Assembly (NCBI RefSeq): GCF_013366925.1
Contig: NZ_JAALDK010000003.1
Coordinates: forward strand, 621,356 to 685,355
DNA: 64,000 bases
Direction of reading: 5' to 3'
DNA from: Paraburkholderia youngii
GTDB taxonomy: Bacteria > Pseudomonadota > Gammaproteobacteria > Burkholderiales > Burkholderiaceae
Part shown: positions 16,795-26,900 of the stretch, one piece after another
Layout: every line of letters begins with the position of its first letter
Position numbering within the stretch: position 1 is the stretch's first letter
Notes under the pieces: model-generated
Told to the model about the DNA's origin: nothing
The model's input: only the letters and a program-made list of their open reading frames with translations
Database searches by the model: none
Program-made: the position numbers and the translations under genes

Positions 16795-17787
16795 TCAAAC
16801 GGTTTGTGCTCCTTCAGAATATGAAAGCACCGCTCGCGCCAGTTTGTGCGCGAGCGCCTTACGTGCGACGATCGGGTTCGTCCGGGCTTTCTTGCGTTCA
16901 TAGAAACGCCTGGCTTCCGCGCAATAGCGCTGGGCGAAGTTGGCGGCTTCGATGAAGGCCCACGACAGATACTTGTTGCCGTTGCGGGCGTTGCCTTCGC
17001 CCTTTTTCTTTCCGTTGCTGATGCGCTGGCTGTCGACACAGCGCGCATAGGAGGCAAAGTTCCCGGCACTGGCGAAACGCTCGATCGGCCCGGTCTCAAG
17101 CAGAATGGTTGTCGCGAGTATCCGGCCGATTCCAGGCACACTGGTGAGGAGGGCATACTCCGCTTGTGCAGTCACCTTTTCCTGAAGACGCTTTTCAAGA
17201 ATTTCGATCTGTGCAGAAAGGGTGGCAATGACCGCCGCGTTCGCCCTGATCGCCAGCGCCACGCCCTCTTGCAGCCGCATCTGGTCGATGGTTTCGGCGC
17301 TCAGGCCCATGGCCTGATTGCTGGTGATGCGAGTGCCATGCTGACGGGCCGTGATGTTTTCGACCGCGAGGATATGCTGGCAGCGACTTCGCACCAGTTG
17401 CATCCGCTTCCTCGCCAGATCCCGGACGGCACGTTGTTCCGGCGGCAGGATGGCTCCCGTAGGCAGGATCCCGAGCCGCATCAGGTGTGCAAGGTAGCGA
17501 ACATCAGTTTCGTCGCCCCTGTGCTTGAGCCCCTCGTATTTTTTAATCGCAGCGGTATGCGCCAGATCCACGGTGAAACCGGCAGCCTGAAGGCCATCAA
17601 CAAGCCAGTACCAGTTGAACGTTGATTCGACGACGACTCCCGCCAGCTCGTCGCGCCATGGCGTGAGTATTCCGAGAATCTTCGCCAGATCGTTGGGGAG
17701 GCGCTTTTCGGCCACCACCCGATCATTTTCATCGGTCACCGTTACGACGCTGTTGTTCGAATGCAGGTCGATTCCGCTATATTTCAT
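16795..17787 (-). CDS. IS110-family transposase (DEDD)
   Basis: A 330-residue intact protein: MKYSGIDLHSNNSVVTVTDE (first Asp), GVVVESTFNWYWLVDGL (Glu), KHRGDETDVRYLAHLMRLG (DxxD region), then a helical linker and a C-terminal Transposase_20 domain: LTSVPGIGRILATTILLE, FASAGNFASYARCVDSQRIS NGKKKG and NKYLSWAFIEAANFAQ. It recombines the circular element into targets with an element-encoded RNA guide. Copy 2 shares the first 211 codons. Confidence 0.92.
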   Translation of the reverse strand: MKYSGIDLHSNNSVVTVTDENDRVVAEKRLPNDLAKILGILTPWRDELAGVVVESTFNWYWLVDGLQAAGFTVDLAHTAAIKKYEGLKHRGDETDVRYLAHLMRLGILPTGAILPPEQRAVRDLARKRMQLVRSRCQHILAVENITARQHGTRITSNQAMGLSAETIDQMRLQEGVALAIRANAAVIATLSAQIEILEKRLQEKVTAQAEYALLTSVPGIGRILATTILLETGPIERFASAGNFASYARCVDSQRISNGKKKGEGNARNGNKYLSWAFIEAANFAQRYCAEARRFYERKKARTNPIVARKALAHKLARAVLSYSEGAQTV

Positions 17788-18032
17788 CTCAGCCTCCCTC
17801 TGGTTAAAGCTGTTCGCAAACTCACTTTAACCCCGCCGCCTCCACGACGACGGTGGGAGGCCCGCTGATATGACTCCCGGTGTCAATCGGGATCGGTTTT
17901 TCAGTTTGTCGAATTCATATTGTCGGAATTTCCTGAGGGCGACGTAGCAGTACATCTCGACGGTGGATCATGCTGATATCCGCGGGTTGGCTACCGCATT
18001 ACAGAAGTCCGTCCGATGAGCCTGCCGCTATC
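17788..18032 (-). ncRNA. putative IS110 bridge RNA region
   Basis: Non-coding region between the element's 5' end and the transposase ATG. It is essentially identical to 45806-46050 next to copy 2, and contains strong pairing potential (GGGCCTCCCACCGTCGTCGT with GGAGGCGGCGG on the minus strand). In IS110 proper the guide RNA is encoded 5' of the transposase, so this is the expected place. Loops and target-binding bases were not assigned. Confidence 0.5.
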
Positions 18033-18185
18033 TAGAGCCGCAAGTCGGATGCAATCCGTTGCATAGCGGGCTCGCGGGTTACTCATGTGCCGGGCTACGC
18101 CGCCTTCAGGAAACTCATTTTCCAATCATGGGGTGAGTATGGCTTGCCGCTCGTGAGTTGTGTCAAGCCGTATGGTATTCGCGCC

Positions 18186-18474
18186 GTAAGCACCCGGGGA
18201 AGGCATCTTGACTGGGGCGATCGCTCAAACGATCAAACGATCAAGCAGCGGTCGGCGTCCAGCGATGAGGAAGCAGTTGCGCTATGTCGGCGGCACGGTG
18301 TGTCGGCAAGCGCGTCAACACGTCCTTCAGGTAAGCCAACGGATCGTGTCCGTTCAGTTGTGCAGAGCGGATCAATGTCATGATCGCGGCCGCGCGTTTT
18401 CCAGCACGCAGAGATCCTGCGAACAACCAGTTCGACCTCCCCAGGGCCCACGGCCGTATTTGATTCTCGACCCA
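18186..18474 (-). pseudogene. IS66 tnpC 3' remnant abutting the left RIT end
   Basis: The minus strand reads NWVENQIRPWALGRSNWLFA, then GSLRAGKRAAAIMTLIRSAQ and ends LLPHRWTPTAA at 18241, the C-terminus of an IS66 transposase. Its terminus GTAAGCACCCGGGG lies at 18186. It is cut precisely where the RIT terminal repeat begins (18475). 18033-18185, between this and the IS110, holds nothing recognisable. Confidence 0.85.
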
Positions 18475-18507
18475 GTTATGCCGACTCCCCGATTATGCCG
18501 CGTCATG
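18475..18507 (+). repeat. left terminal inverted repeat of the RIT element
   Basis: 33 bp, starts GTTATGCCGACT and ends CGCGTCATG. Its complement is at 23255-23287 with one mismatch. Confidence 0.93.
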
Positions 18508-18604
18508 CACCTGTATGACGGCGGGTATGGTCTTTCATGAATGCTGTGTCGGCATAAACGTATGATTTCTCAGGCTGGCTATCGCGCCGGCCAGGAGAGA
18601 TCAG

Positions 18605-19209
18605 ATGAATGCGAAACGCACAGTCAGTGAATCCGGCGGGCTGCCGGTCCATCACATCGATGCATTTCTTGATCGTCTGCGGACGGCACACTACTCCGAG
18701 GTATCGCTTCGCAAGAAACGAAGAGTCCTGTGTGCGTTCTCTGGGTGGATGGAGAACAGGGGCATCGACCTGATTGATCTTGATGAGTCTGTCACGGCTC
18801 GTTTTATGAAGCGCATGATCGGCGCATCACGAGACCGTGTCCAGCGTGCACGTCCCACATTACGGCAGTTTCTCGCCTATCTGCGCGCTGAAGCTATTGT
18901 GTGCCCGCCGACGTTGGGCCGCCAATCCGCGATCGCGCACATTTACGACCGATACGTGGACTATCTGAGGCAGGATCGTGGACTCGCGAGGAACTCTCTG
19001 CTCGTCTATGGCCCGTTCATTCGCGATTTTCTCGACAGCCACGCGGCCGGCGACGGAAGTTTATTGCCAGATGCATTTGACGCGGTAACGATCCGGAATC
19101 ATCTTCTTGCCCGCAGCAAAGGCCGATCGGCAGAGTACACGCGGCTGATGGCAGTTGCGCTTCGCTCGTTCTGCCATTTCCTCTTTCTGCGCGGCGATAC
19201 GGCACGAGA
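18605..19209 (+). pseudogene. RIT tyrosine recombinase A, N-terminal part (split by IS1111)
   Basis: MNAKRTVSESGGLPVHHIDA, with the SAM-like core-binding domain (LRTAHYSEVSLRKKRRVLCA; LARNSLLVYGPFIRDFLDSH; RSAEYTRLMAVALRSFCHF). The frame is cut after RGDTARD, where the IS1111 begins. Joining base 19209 to 20631 restores GAC CTG TAT GAG and a 410-residue protein, with no bases lost or duplicated. Confidence 0.9.
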
Positions 19210-19338
19210 TGGAATGGACACCGCCCTCCCTTCGGGGACGCAGGGTCCGGCAGAAACGCGGGGGCCCTCCAGAACCGGACGGCATCCATGTGCCAGAGTG
19301 GAGTTTCGACACGTCCACTTAAGGAACGGAGGGCCCAA

Positions 19339-20361
19339 ATGAATGCTACGACATACGGTCTGGATGTTGCGAAGCGGATTTTCCAGATGTACTGGGTCGA
19401 CTCGCAAACCGGCGAGATAGCCAATCGGCGCTTCCGACGCGACGAGCTCATCGCGTTTCTGGCGCGGCGGCCTGCTGGCCGTGTGGCGATTGAAGCATGC
19501 GGCAGTGCGCACTGGTGGGCTCGCAAGATCAAGGCACTCGGGCACGAGGTGGTGTTGTTGCATGCGAAGTTCATCCGACCGTTTGTGCAAACGAACAAGA
19601 CCGACGCGGCCGATGCGCGGGCGATCTGGACGGCAGTCCAGCAGCCCGGAATGCGAACGGTCGCGGCAAAGACAGAAGACCAGCAGGCCATGCTCGGTCT
19701 TCACCGTATGCGCTCACTGCTGATCAAGTTTCGCACCATGCAGGTGAACCAGTTGCGAGGCCTTCTCTATGAGTTCGGCGTGTCATTTCGAGCAGGACGC
19801 GCTGCTGGTCTCGCTGAGATCCGGGCACGCATGGCGGAACTCGAGGAGGTCCTGCCTGGATCGATAATCCGCGCCCTGCAGGACCAGTTGAGACGCATTG
19901 ATGGAATTGAGCAGGATATCAATCAGCTTGAGAAGCAAATAGGGGGCTGCCACAAGCAGGAAGCGGCATGTCGGGCAATTGCGGAAGTACCCGGTATTGG
20001 CAGGCTTACCGCCACTGCGCTGGTCGCTGCGATCGGAGATGCAAGAACGTTCAGGTCCGGGCGCGAGTTTGCCTCGTTCCTCGGGTTGGTGCCCCGGCAA
20101 TCCGGCACCGGCGGAAAGATCCGGTTGGGAGCGATCTCCCGCCGAGGTGATCCGTACCTGCGCACGCTATTGATCCACGGCGCACGCTCGGTGATGTGCC
20201 ACACGAAGGTGCCAACTCCATGGCAGAAGGCGATCCAGGACCGACGACCGGCAAATGTCGCGACCGTCGCCCTTGCCAACAAGATGGCACGCACCGCATG
20301 GGCCATTCTGGCCCACGGCAGCACGTATGAGAGGAATCACGTCAGCGTAAGACCCGCTTAG
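19339..20361 (+). CDS. IS1111-type transposase (DEDD)
   Basis: A 340-residue intact protein from ATG 19339 (ribosome-binding GGAACGGAGG upstream). It has YGLDVAKRIFQMYWVDSQTG, AIEACGSAHWWARKIKALGH, TNKTDAADARAIWTAVQQPG, and the C-terminal VPGIGRLTATALVAAIGDAR and REFASFLGLVPRQSGTGGKI. It is only distantly similar to the first IS1111 transposase (8973-9998) but has the same domain plan and the same 3' non-coding region. Confidence 0.93.
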   Translation: MNATTYGLDVAKRIFQMYWVDSQTGEIANRRFRRDELIAFLARRPAGRVAIEACGSAHWWARKIKALGHEVVLLHAKFIRPFVQTNKTDAADARAIWTAVQQPGMRTVAAKTEDQQAMLGLHRMRSLLIKFRTMQVNQLRGLLYEFGVSFRAGRAAGLAEIRARMAELEEVLPGSIIRALQDQLRRIDGIEQDINQLEKQIGGCHKQEAACRAIAEVPGIGRLTATALVAAIGDARTFRSGREFASFLGLVPRQSGTGGKIRLGAISRRGDPYLRTLLIHGARSVMCHTKVPTPWQKAIQDRRPANVATVALANKMARTAWAILAHGSTYERNHVSVRPA

Positions 20362-20611
20362 CAGGTGAGCAACGAAGGACGAGGCGAAGTACCGGTAGGT
20401 TGCTGAGGTTGATTAACATGTGATGGCGAAACAGGTCGGACCGCTGGAACATAAACCTGAACACAGGCTTGCGCTTCAAAGTGCGTGGCCGAGATGAGGA
20501 TGTTCCCGGCGAATTCCATCAGGGCCCGCGGGCTTCGGCTTGCACAGGCCGGATATAAGACCGCAGCCGATACCTCGCTTCAACATCACACGAAGGTCAA
20601 TCTGGCAAACC
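20362..20611 (+). ncRNA. putative IS1111 guide RNA (seekRNA) region
   Basis: 3' non-coding region of the second IS1111. It shares the block order GGTCGGACC, CCTGAACACA, CATCAGGGCCCG and CCGCAG with 9999-10310. See the paired finding. Confidence 0.55.
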
Positions 20612-20630
20612 GGGCGGTGTCCATATAAGA

Positions 20631-21258
20631 CCTGTATGAGTCAGTGCCTTCGGTTCGTAAATGGCGACAGTCAACTGTGCCAACGTTCCTCACGCCTGAG
20701 CAGCAAGAAGCTCTCATTGCATCGGCAGACCAGTCGACCACGACTGGGCTTCGTGACTACGCAATCCTGCTGTTGTTGGCGCGGCTTGGCTTACGTGCCG
20801 GAGAAATCGTCGCAATCGAGCTCGACGACATTCACTGGCGTTCGGGGGAACTCGTCGTTCATGGAAAGGGGCAGATGGTCGAGCACGTCCCGCTGCCATC
20901 GGAGGTCGGAGAAGCAATCGCAACATATCTCCGCGATGGTCGCGAAGCGAGTGCATCGCGGCGCGTCTTCCTTCGCAGATTGGCACCTCGGGTTGGTTTG
21001 GCGGGGCCGGGGGCGATTGGCAAGATTGTTGGTCAGGCCTTCGCACGTGCCGGTTTCCGCCCCGCGTGCCGTGGCGCCGCACATCTGTTCCGTCACGGTC
21101 TGGCGACGACGATGATTCGTCATGGGGCCTCGATGGCAGAAATAGCCGAGGTCTTGCGACACCGCTCACCGGACAGTACCGCGATCTATGCAACGGTGGC
21201 GTTTGAGGACCTGCGCGAGGTCGCGCGCTCGTGGCCCACGGCTGGAGGTTCAATATGA
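20631..21258 (+). pseudogene. RIT tyrosine recombinase A, C-terminal part
   Basis: The catalytic domain of the split recombinase: RDYAILLLLARLGLRAGEIV (first Arg), GKGQMVEHVPLPSEV, GAAHLFRHGLATTMIRHG (His-x-x-Arg) and LRHRSPDSTAIYAT (His and nucleophile Tyr). All residues of the R-H-R-H-Y set are present, so only the IS1111 makes the gene inactive. The stop TGA overlaps the next start (ATGA, 21255). Confidence 0.9.
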
Positions 21259-22202
21259 CTGCGATCCGCGATTCTCTCGCTCGGTACGTGGCGGTCCGCC
21301 GGGCTCTCGGGGCGTCATTCTACGAACCTGCATTGGCACTCGGCCATTTCGTTGATCTTCTCGAACATGAAGATGCTGAGTTCATTACTACCGATCTGGC
21401 TCTGCGCTGGGCAATGACGCCCACACTCGTCGAACGTGCCACCTGGGGGCGACGCCTCTCTCAAGTAAGAGGATTCGCCAGATGGATGAACCTCATTGAC
21501 GGTCGAAACCAGATTCCCCCCGCGGGGCTCCTGAGTGCCCGCAGACGGCGCAATGCCCCGCATATTTACACTGAGCACGAAATTGATCTGCTTATGGCCC
21601 GAGCCGCTCAACTGCGATCCCGAACCGGCTTGCGAGCACTGACCTATTCGACGCTCATTGGGCTTCTTGTGGCGACGGGTCTCAGGCCAGGCGAAGCGTT
21701 TCGGCTCGACCGGTCCGACGTTGACCTCGTCAGCGGAATACTCTCCATCCGGGAATCGAAGTTCGGCAAATCGCGCTGTGTTCCTGTAACAGAGTCGACC
21801 CGGTTGGCACTCGAACACTACGTCCAGAAACGCGATCAAATCTGTCCTTTACGGTTGAGCGAGGCGTTCCTGGTTAGTGAGCGCGGCAAGCGACTGAAGC
21901 CCGGCACTGCACGCAGCATGTTCGTCAGAATGTCGCGCGCTGTCGGTCTGCGACCGGCGACAGAGGATGGGCGCGATGGTTACGGTCCACGCCTCCAGGA
22001 CTTCCGGCATAGCTTCGCGACTGGACGGCTGGTCGAGTGGTATCGTGCCGGTCTCGACGTAAGTAGGGAATTGCCGAAACTTACCGCCTACCTCGGGCAT
22101 GTCAACGTCGGTCTTACGTACTGGTACATCGAAGCGGTTCCTGAATTGCTTGAACTTGCGGCAGCCTATCTCGACAAGAACTGTCCAGGAGAACAGTCGT
22201 GA
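21255..22202 (+). CDS. RIT tyrosine recombinase B
   Basis: A 315-residue intact protein. An N-terminal core-binding domain (ALGASFYEPALALGHFVDLL; WGRRLSQVRGFARWMNLID) is followed by a catalytic domain: LVATGLRPGEAFRLDRSDV, ESKFGKSRCVPV (Lys), LQDFRHSFATGRLVEW (His/Arg) and YLGHVNVGLTYWYIEA (His, Tyr). It is the second gene of the RIT trio, coupled on both sides by ATGA and GTGA overlaps. The three proteins are thought to act together in RIT movement. Confidence 0.92.
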   Translation: MTAIRDSLARYVAVRRALGASFYEPALALGHFVDLLEHEDAEFITTDLALRWAMTPTLVERATWGRRLSQVRGFARWMNLIDGRNQIPPAGLLSARRRRNAPHIYTEHEIDLLMARAAQLRSRTGLRALTYSTLIGLLVATGLRPGEAFRLDRSDVDLVSGILSIRESKFGKSRCVPVTESTRLALEHYVQKRDQICPLRLSEAFLVSERGKRLKPGTARSMFVRMSRAVGLRPATEDGRDGYGPRLQDFRHSFATGRLVEWYRAGLDVSRELPKLTAYLGHVNVGLTYWYIEAVPELLELAAAYLDKNCPGEQS

Positions 22203-23194
22203 GCGCCGCCGATCTTCCATCACTCGTTCAGCGCTTCTTTACCCAGCGCCTGCTCGAGCAGCAAGGTCTAAGTTCGCATACGGTGGCAAGTTACCGTGAT
22301 ACGTTCCGGCTGCTGCTAGCGTTTGCCACGAACCATATCGGACGCGCGCCGTCAAAGCTGCGCATCGAGGACTTCGATGTGTCGTTGATCGAGGAATTCC
22401 TGCGGCACCTCGAACACAGCAGAGGGAATTCGGTGCGGACACGCAACACGCGGCTTGCTGCCGTGCATGCCTTCTTCCGGTTCGTCGCGGTCAGCGAGCC
22501 TGCGCTGTTTCTGCAGTGTCAGCGCGTTCTTGCAATTCCATCTAAACGCTGCGAGCACGGCCCTGTTGAGTTTCTGACAGAGAGCGAGGCCGCCGCTCTG
22601 GTAGGGGCGCCTGACGTACGAACGTGGACCGGCACCCGAGACCGAGCGCTGCTTCTTGTAGCGGTTCAAACGGGTCTGCGCAACAGCGAATTGACCACTC
22701 TCCGGCGCCAGGATGTGATGCTCGGTACAGGCGCCCACGTCCGTTGCCTCGGCAAAGGCAGAAAGACGAGATGCACTCCTCTGCGACCGGATGTTGTTGC
22801 AGTCCTGAAGCAGTGGCTGCTGTATCAACCAGGCGAACCAGGCGATCCGGTCTTCCCCAGTTCGCGCGGTGGTCATCTCAGTGCCGATGCTCTTCAGCAA
22901 CTCGTGTCGCGTAACGCCGAAATCGCGCGCCTCTCGTGCCCCTCGCTGAAGAAGAAATCAATAACGCCTCATACGCTTCGGCACACGGCCGCGATGAGCC
23001 TGATGCATCACGGCGTCGACCTGACCGTGATCGCGCTCTGGCTCGGTCACGAGTCCTCCGAGACTACTCAGATCTATTTGCACGCCGACATGCCACTCAA
23101 GGAACGCGCGCTCGCGCACGCGACGGCGAGTGGTGTTGCACCGACACGCTACAAACCTCCAGATCCGTTGCTCGCCTTCCTGGAGGCTCTCTGA
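22199..23194 (+). CDS. RIT tyrosine recombinase C
   Basis: A 331-residue intact protein with GTG start overlapping the previous stop. The core-binding domain reads LLEQQGLSSHTVASYRDTFR and RNTRLAAVHAFFRF. The catalytic domain shows VAVQTGLRNSELTTLRRQDV, CLGKGRKTRCTPL, TPHTLRHTAAMSLMHHG and WLGHESSETTQIYLHADM. The complete R-K-H-R-H-Y set is visible. It ends 60 bp before the right terminal repeat. Confidence 0.93.
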   Translation: MSAADLPSLVQRFFTQRLLEQQGLSSHTVASYRDTFRLLLAFATNHIGRAPSKLRIEDFDVSLIEEFLRHLEHSRGNSVRTRNTRLAAVHAFFRFVAVSEPALFLQCQRVLAIPSKRCEHGPVEFLTESEAAALVGAPDVRTWTGTRDRALLLVAVQTGLRNSELTTLRRQDVMLGTGAHVRCLGKGRKTRCTPLRPDVVAVLKQWLLYQPGEPGDPVFPSSRGGHLSADALQQLVSRNAEIARLSCPSLKKKSITPHTLRHTAAMSLMHHGVDLTVIALWLGHESSETTQIYLHADMPLKERALAHATASGVAPTRYKPPDPLLAFLEAL

Positions 23195-23254
23195 TAATGC
23201 CGACAACCGGAGCGACCGGGAATAGAGATCCGCCAACCGTTGTGTCCGTGGATT

Positions 23255-23287
23255 CATGACGCGGCATAATCGGGAAGTCGGCATAAC
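23255..23287 (+). repeat. right terminal inverted repeat of the RIT element
   Basis: 33 bp, starts CATGACGCGG and ends GGCATAAC, the complement of 18475-18507 apart from one base. Confidence 0.93.
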
Positions 23288-23599
23288 GACTGTGAGAATT
23301 CGATCCGCCCGTTTGTAATTGGGCGCCGCGGCTGGCTGTTCTCGGACACGGTTGATGGCGCGACTGCGAGCGCCAATCTTTACTCTCTGGTCGAAACCTG
23401 CAAAGCCTGTCGAATCGATCCGTACCGCTACCTCCACTGGCTGTTCAGGCACATCCCTCTGGCGACCAGTGTCGACGACTACGACGCGCTTCTGCCCTGG
23501 AAAATGCCTGCTTCCCTGCGCTGAGCACACGCCACGCCGCTCTGCGATTCAGGGCCTCCAACTCCACTCGCAGAGGGACGTCGATAATGGATCGCTTAC
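23288..23599 (+). pseudogene. IS66 tnpC 3' remnant abutting the right RIT end
   Basis: The plus strand reads in frame DCENSIRPFVIGRRGWLFSD, TVDGATASANLYSLVETCKA, LFRHIPLATSVDDY and ends at TGA 23522-23524. It is the C-terminus of an IS66 transposase from a different subgroup than the left remnant and in the opposite orientation. CGCTTAC at 23593-23599 is the IS66 end. Confidence 0.85.
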
Positions 23600-23968
23600 T
23601 GCCAACCCACAAGGCCAGCGATATCTCAACATTGCTGCCTCATCGCTGGCAGCCGGCGGATCCTATCCGCTAGTTCAATTCGTCAAGACGGGTTTGCCGG
23701 CCGCTTACAATTTTGGGAGCTTACCTGTTCTGCAATCGAAGACTGTCCGGTTGCGGGACCCGCGGCACCTGCGGTACCATCCCTTGTCAGCCCGCAACCG
23801 CTCGGCCTCAGTGATCGCGGATTCTCCAAGTCTGCCAGCTGCGCGGCGGCTTCCTCCGAGAAGGCCCCTGAGAGTTTTACCACGTCGCCAACTCACTGGT
23901 GTTCAAAGCGTGGGCCTGCTCCACATCCCAGATCATGGCCGCCGCTCCCAATCGATGCCCGAACAAGG
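23600..23968. other. 369-bp stretch downstream of the NRPS, nothing recognised
   Basis: No supported gene. Minus-strand frames (23683-23896) have no family features. No clear terminator for the NRPS operon was found. Confidence 0.4.
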
Positions 23969-26900
23969 TTAGCTCGGCGGCACCTGCGATTGCCGCCGAC
24001 GGTCTGGTGAATTGTTCAAGGCTATCAAAAGGCATCGAGCCAGAACTCGGCGGTTTTCTGGGGTGTTCATCATCGTCGTGTGGTCACCCGGAACGGACAC
24101 GGCGTGAATGGCTTCAGCACGCAAAACCCTGTCCCACCCCCGCAACGGCGAACTTGCTTCCTGACCTATTGAACCTCGTGCACGACGGCTGCGGACAGGT
24201 CCGTTGACATAAAACTGGTTGATCTCGATTCCAAGAGATGGAGCTTCATACAAGTCCAGTGCCCTTTGGAACTGCGCGGCCTTTTCATACGTCAGAAGAA
24301 GGCTTTCTAGATCACGGTCCTGGGGTATCGCCCCAATTTGCTGTGCCTTTTGAATCAGTTGGCCAATCGAGCTGTTTGCAGCAAATCGTTCTAAGACCTG
24401 GAAGCTGTCATCTTCCAAGAATTCCATAGAATCCAGCAGCACTTCCCGTGCCATTTGGGTCGGCGATAAGCTTCGTCGATTTGCAGGTAACGCAGCATCC
24501 ATGAAGGCCATGAATGACACAGCTTCATTCAGATTCACTAAGTGCTGCGCAATCGCGTAAGCCAAGATTGCCCCTGATGAGTATCCAGCAAAGCGATACG
24601 GTCCATGTGGCTGGATCTCTCTAACTGCTAGCATTACTTCCGCCGCTATTGCCTCAAGAGTTAGTGGACGTTCGTCGTCGAAATGCGGCCATGGCAAAGC
24701 ATAGACCGGACAGTCGACGTCCATTTCCTTCACAAGGGCGGGGACATAGGAACAATCGCCCAATCCTGTGGGAACAAAGAAGAGAGGTGGCTGTGATCCC
24801 GTTTCCAGAACGGAAATCACTTGCGGACTGCTGGGCTGTCGCTTCAAATGAATCTTCGATGCGAGCTCCCTCAGAACAGGGGCTTGGAAGAGGTCGGCAG
24901 CGCTAAACGTCAGCCCTGCTTTTTGTGCTCGACTGATCAGCTGCACCGCCAAGAGCGAGTGCCCGCCGAGCGCAAAGAAGTGGTCGTGGCGTCCGACCCG
25001 CTCCACACCGAGAAGCTCGGCCCAGATCTGTGCCAGCGTGATCTCGACCTCGCCTTGCGGCGCCTCATAGGCGCGATGCGCATACGCCTCATCGTCCGGC
25101 GCCGGCAGCGCCTTGCGATCGAGCTTGCCATTCACCGTCAGCGGCAGCGCCGCCAGCCGCACAAACGCCGCCGGCACCATGTAGTCCGGCAGGTGCGCAC
25201 TTATCTGGGCGCGCAAGGCGCCGGCAAGTTCGCTTCCATCCAGCCCGTTCGAAGCTGCTTCAGGCGCACATACCACATAGGCCACCAGTCGCTTCTCGCC
25301 GGCACCGTCCTGCTGCGCCACCACCACCGCATCGCGCACCCAGGCATGCTCGATGAGCCGCGCCGCAATCTCCCCCGGCTCGATGCGGAAGCCGCGGATC
25401 TTCACCTGGTCATCGTTGCGGCCCAAAAACTCAAGATTGCCGTCCGGCAGATACCGCGCCAGATCGCCAGTGCGGTACAGCCGGTCGCCCTCGACAAAGG
25501 GACTGCCGATGAACCGCTCCGCGGTCAGCTCGGGCCGGTTCAGATAACCGCGCGCCACCCCCGCCCCGCCGACGTAGAGCTCCCCGACCGCGCCAAACGG
25601 AACCGGCGCACCGTGTCCGTCAAGCAGATACACCCGCGTGTTCGCAATCGGATGGCCGATCGGGACAATGGCGCCATCAAACTCATCCGGACAACTCCAC
25701 GCTGTCACGTCGATCGCAGCTTCGGTCGGACCGTACAGATTGTGCAGGCCTGTCCAAGGCAAGAGGCGCCGAACCTTATGCACACTGGCGGCAGGAAGCG
25801 CCTCGCCGCTGCATAAAACACGCCGCAGCGACGTGCAGCGGTCAACACTCTTCGCATCCATAAAACTGACCAGCATGGATGGCACGAAGTGAACCGTCGT
25901 GATGCGCTGGCTAACGATCAAGTCAACCAATGCAGCGGGATCTCTGTGCGCATCCGGAGGCGCCAGCACCAGGGTCGCCCCTTCAAGCAACGTCCAGAAG
26001 AACTCCCAGGCCGAGACATCGAAGCCAAATGGCGTCTTCTGCAACACGACATCAGTTGCCTTGAGACCATAGGCGTTTTGCATCCAGATCAGGCGATTAA
26101 CGATAGCCCGATGCTCATTCTGTGCCCCCTTGGGGGTGCCGGTGGATCCGGAGGTGTAGATCACATAGGCGAGATGGCGCGAGGTCAGGCCGAGCGCACG
26201 CGGGTCCGGATCGGAGACCGGCAGGTTCGCCCACTCCGGCGTCGCCGTCTCTAGATCGACCACCGTCAGATCGAGCAGCGCATCGGCCCCCAGCGCCGAT
26301 CGGCCCGCCGCATCGGCCAGCAGCAGCGGCGGCGCCGCATCCTCGAGCACCTGGTGCAACCGCGCCGACGGATAGACCGGATCCAGCGGCAGATAGGCGC
26401 CACCCGCCTTGAGGATCGCCAACAGCCCGACCACCATCGCCACGCTGCGCGCAACGCAGATCGCCACCGGCTGGTCCGGCGTCACCCCAAGCCCGATCAG
26501 ATGATGCGCCAGCTGGTTGGCCCGCGCATTGAGCTCGCCATAGCTTACGCGCTGGTCCTGATAGACCACCGCCACCGCATCCGGCGCCTGGCGCACCTGG
26601 GCCTCAAACAGCTCATGGATGCACTGCTGCTCAGGATACGTCACCGCCGTCCGGTTCAGCTCCTCCAGCAGATACGTGCGCTCGTCGGCCGCCAGCAGCT
26701 CAATCCGCCCGACCGCTTGCCGCGCATCGGCAGCCATCGCCTGCAGCAGCGCCAGCAGATAGCCTCGTTGCCGCTCGATGGTCGCCTGATCAAACAGCGC
26801 CGTGGCATAACCCAACGTTCCGGCGATCTCCTCACCATGCTCGCCAAGGTTCAGCTCCAGATCGAACTTGACCTGATCGAAGCCGTCTGCCGCCGCCTCC

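Larger units (their letters stand above)
16795..18032 (-). mobile_element. IS110-family element, copy 1
   Basis: Transposase 16795-17787 plus about 245 bp of 5' non-coding DNA that is conserved in copy 2 (45806-46683, opposite orientation). Shared sequence ends at about 18032 (TAGATAGCGGCAGG on the minus strand), which marks the 5' terminus. The 3' terminus is not resolved. Confidence 0.8.
19210..20630 (+). mobile_element. IS110-family element, IS1111 subgroup (second), inside the RIT element
   Basis: 1,421 bp. Inverted repeats ATGGACACCGCCC (19214-19226) and GGGCGGTGTCCAT (20612-20624) lie a few bases inside the ends, as in IS1111. The insertion splits the first RIT gene without a target duplication. 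The bases AGA near both junctions leave 1-3 bp of ambiguity in the ends. Confidence 0.88.
18475..23287 (+). mobile_element. RIT element (recombinase in trio)
   Basis: Three tyrosine recombinase genes in tandem with ATGA/GTGA overlaps, bounded by 33-bp inverted repeats at 18475-18507 and 23255-23287 that differ at one position (TCCCC versus TTCCC on the same strand). This is the defining structure of RIT elements known from Cupriavidus, Burkholderia and relatives. The element is 4,813 bp here, of which 1,421 bp is an inserted IS1111. The left flank is one IS66 remnant and the right flank a different one. Confidence 0.92.
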
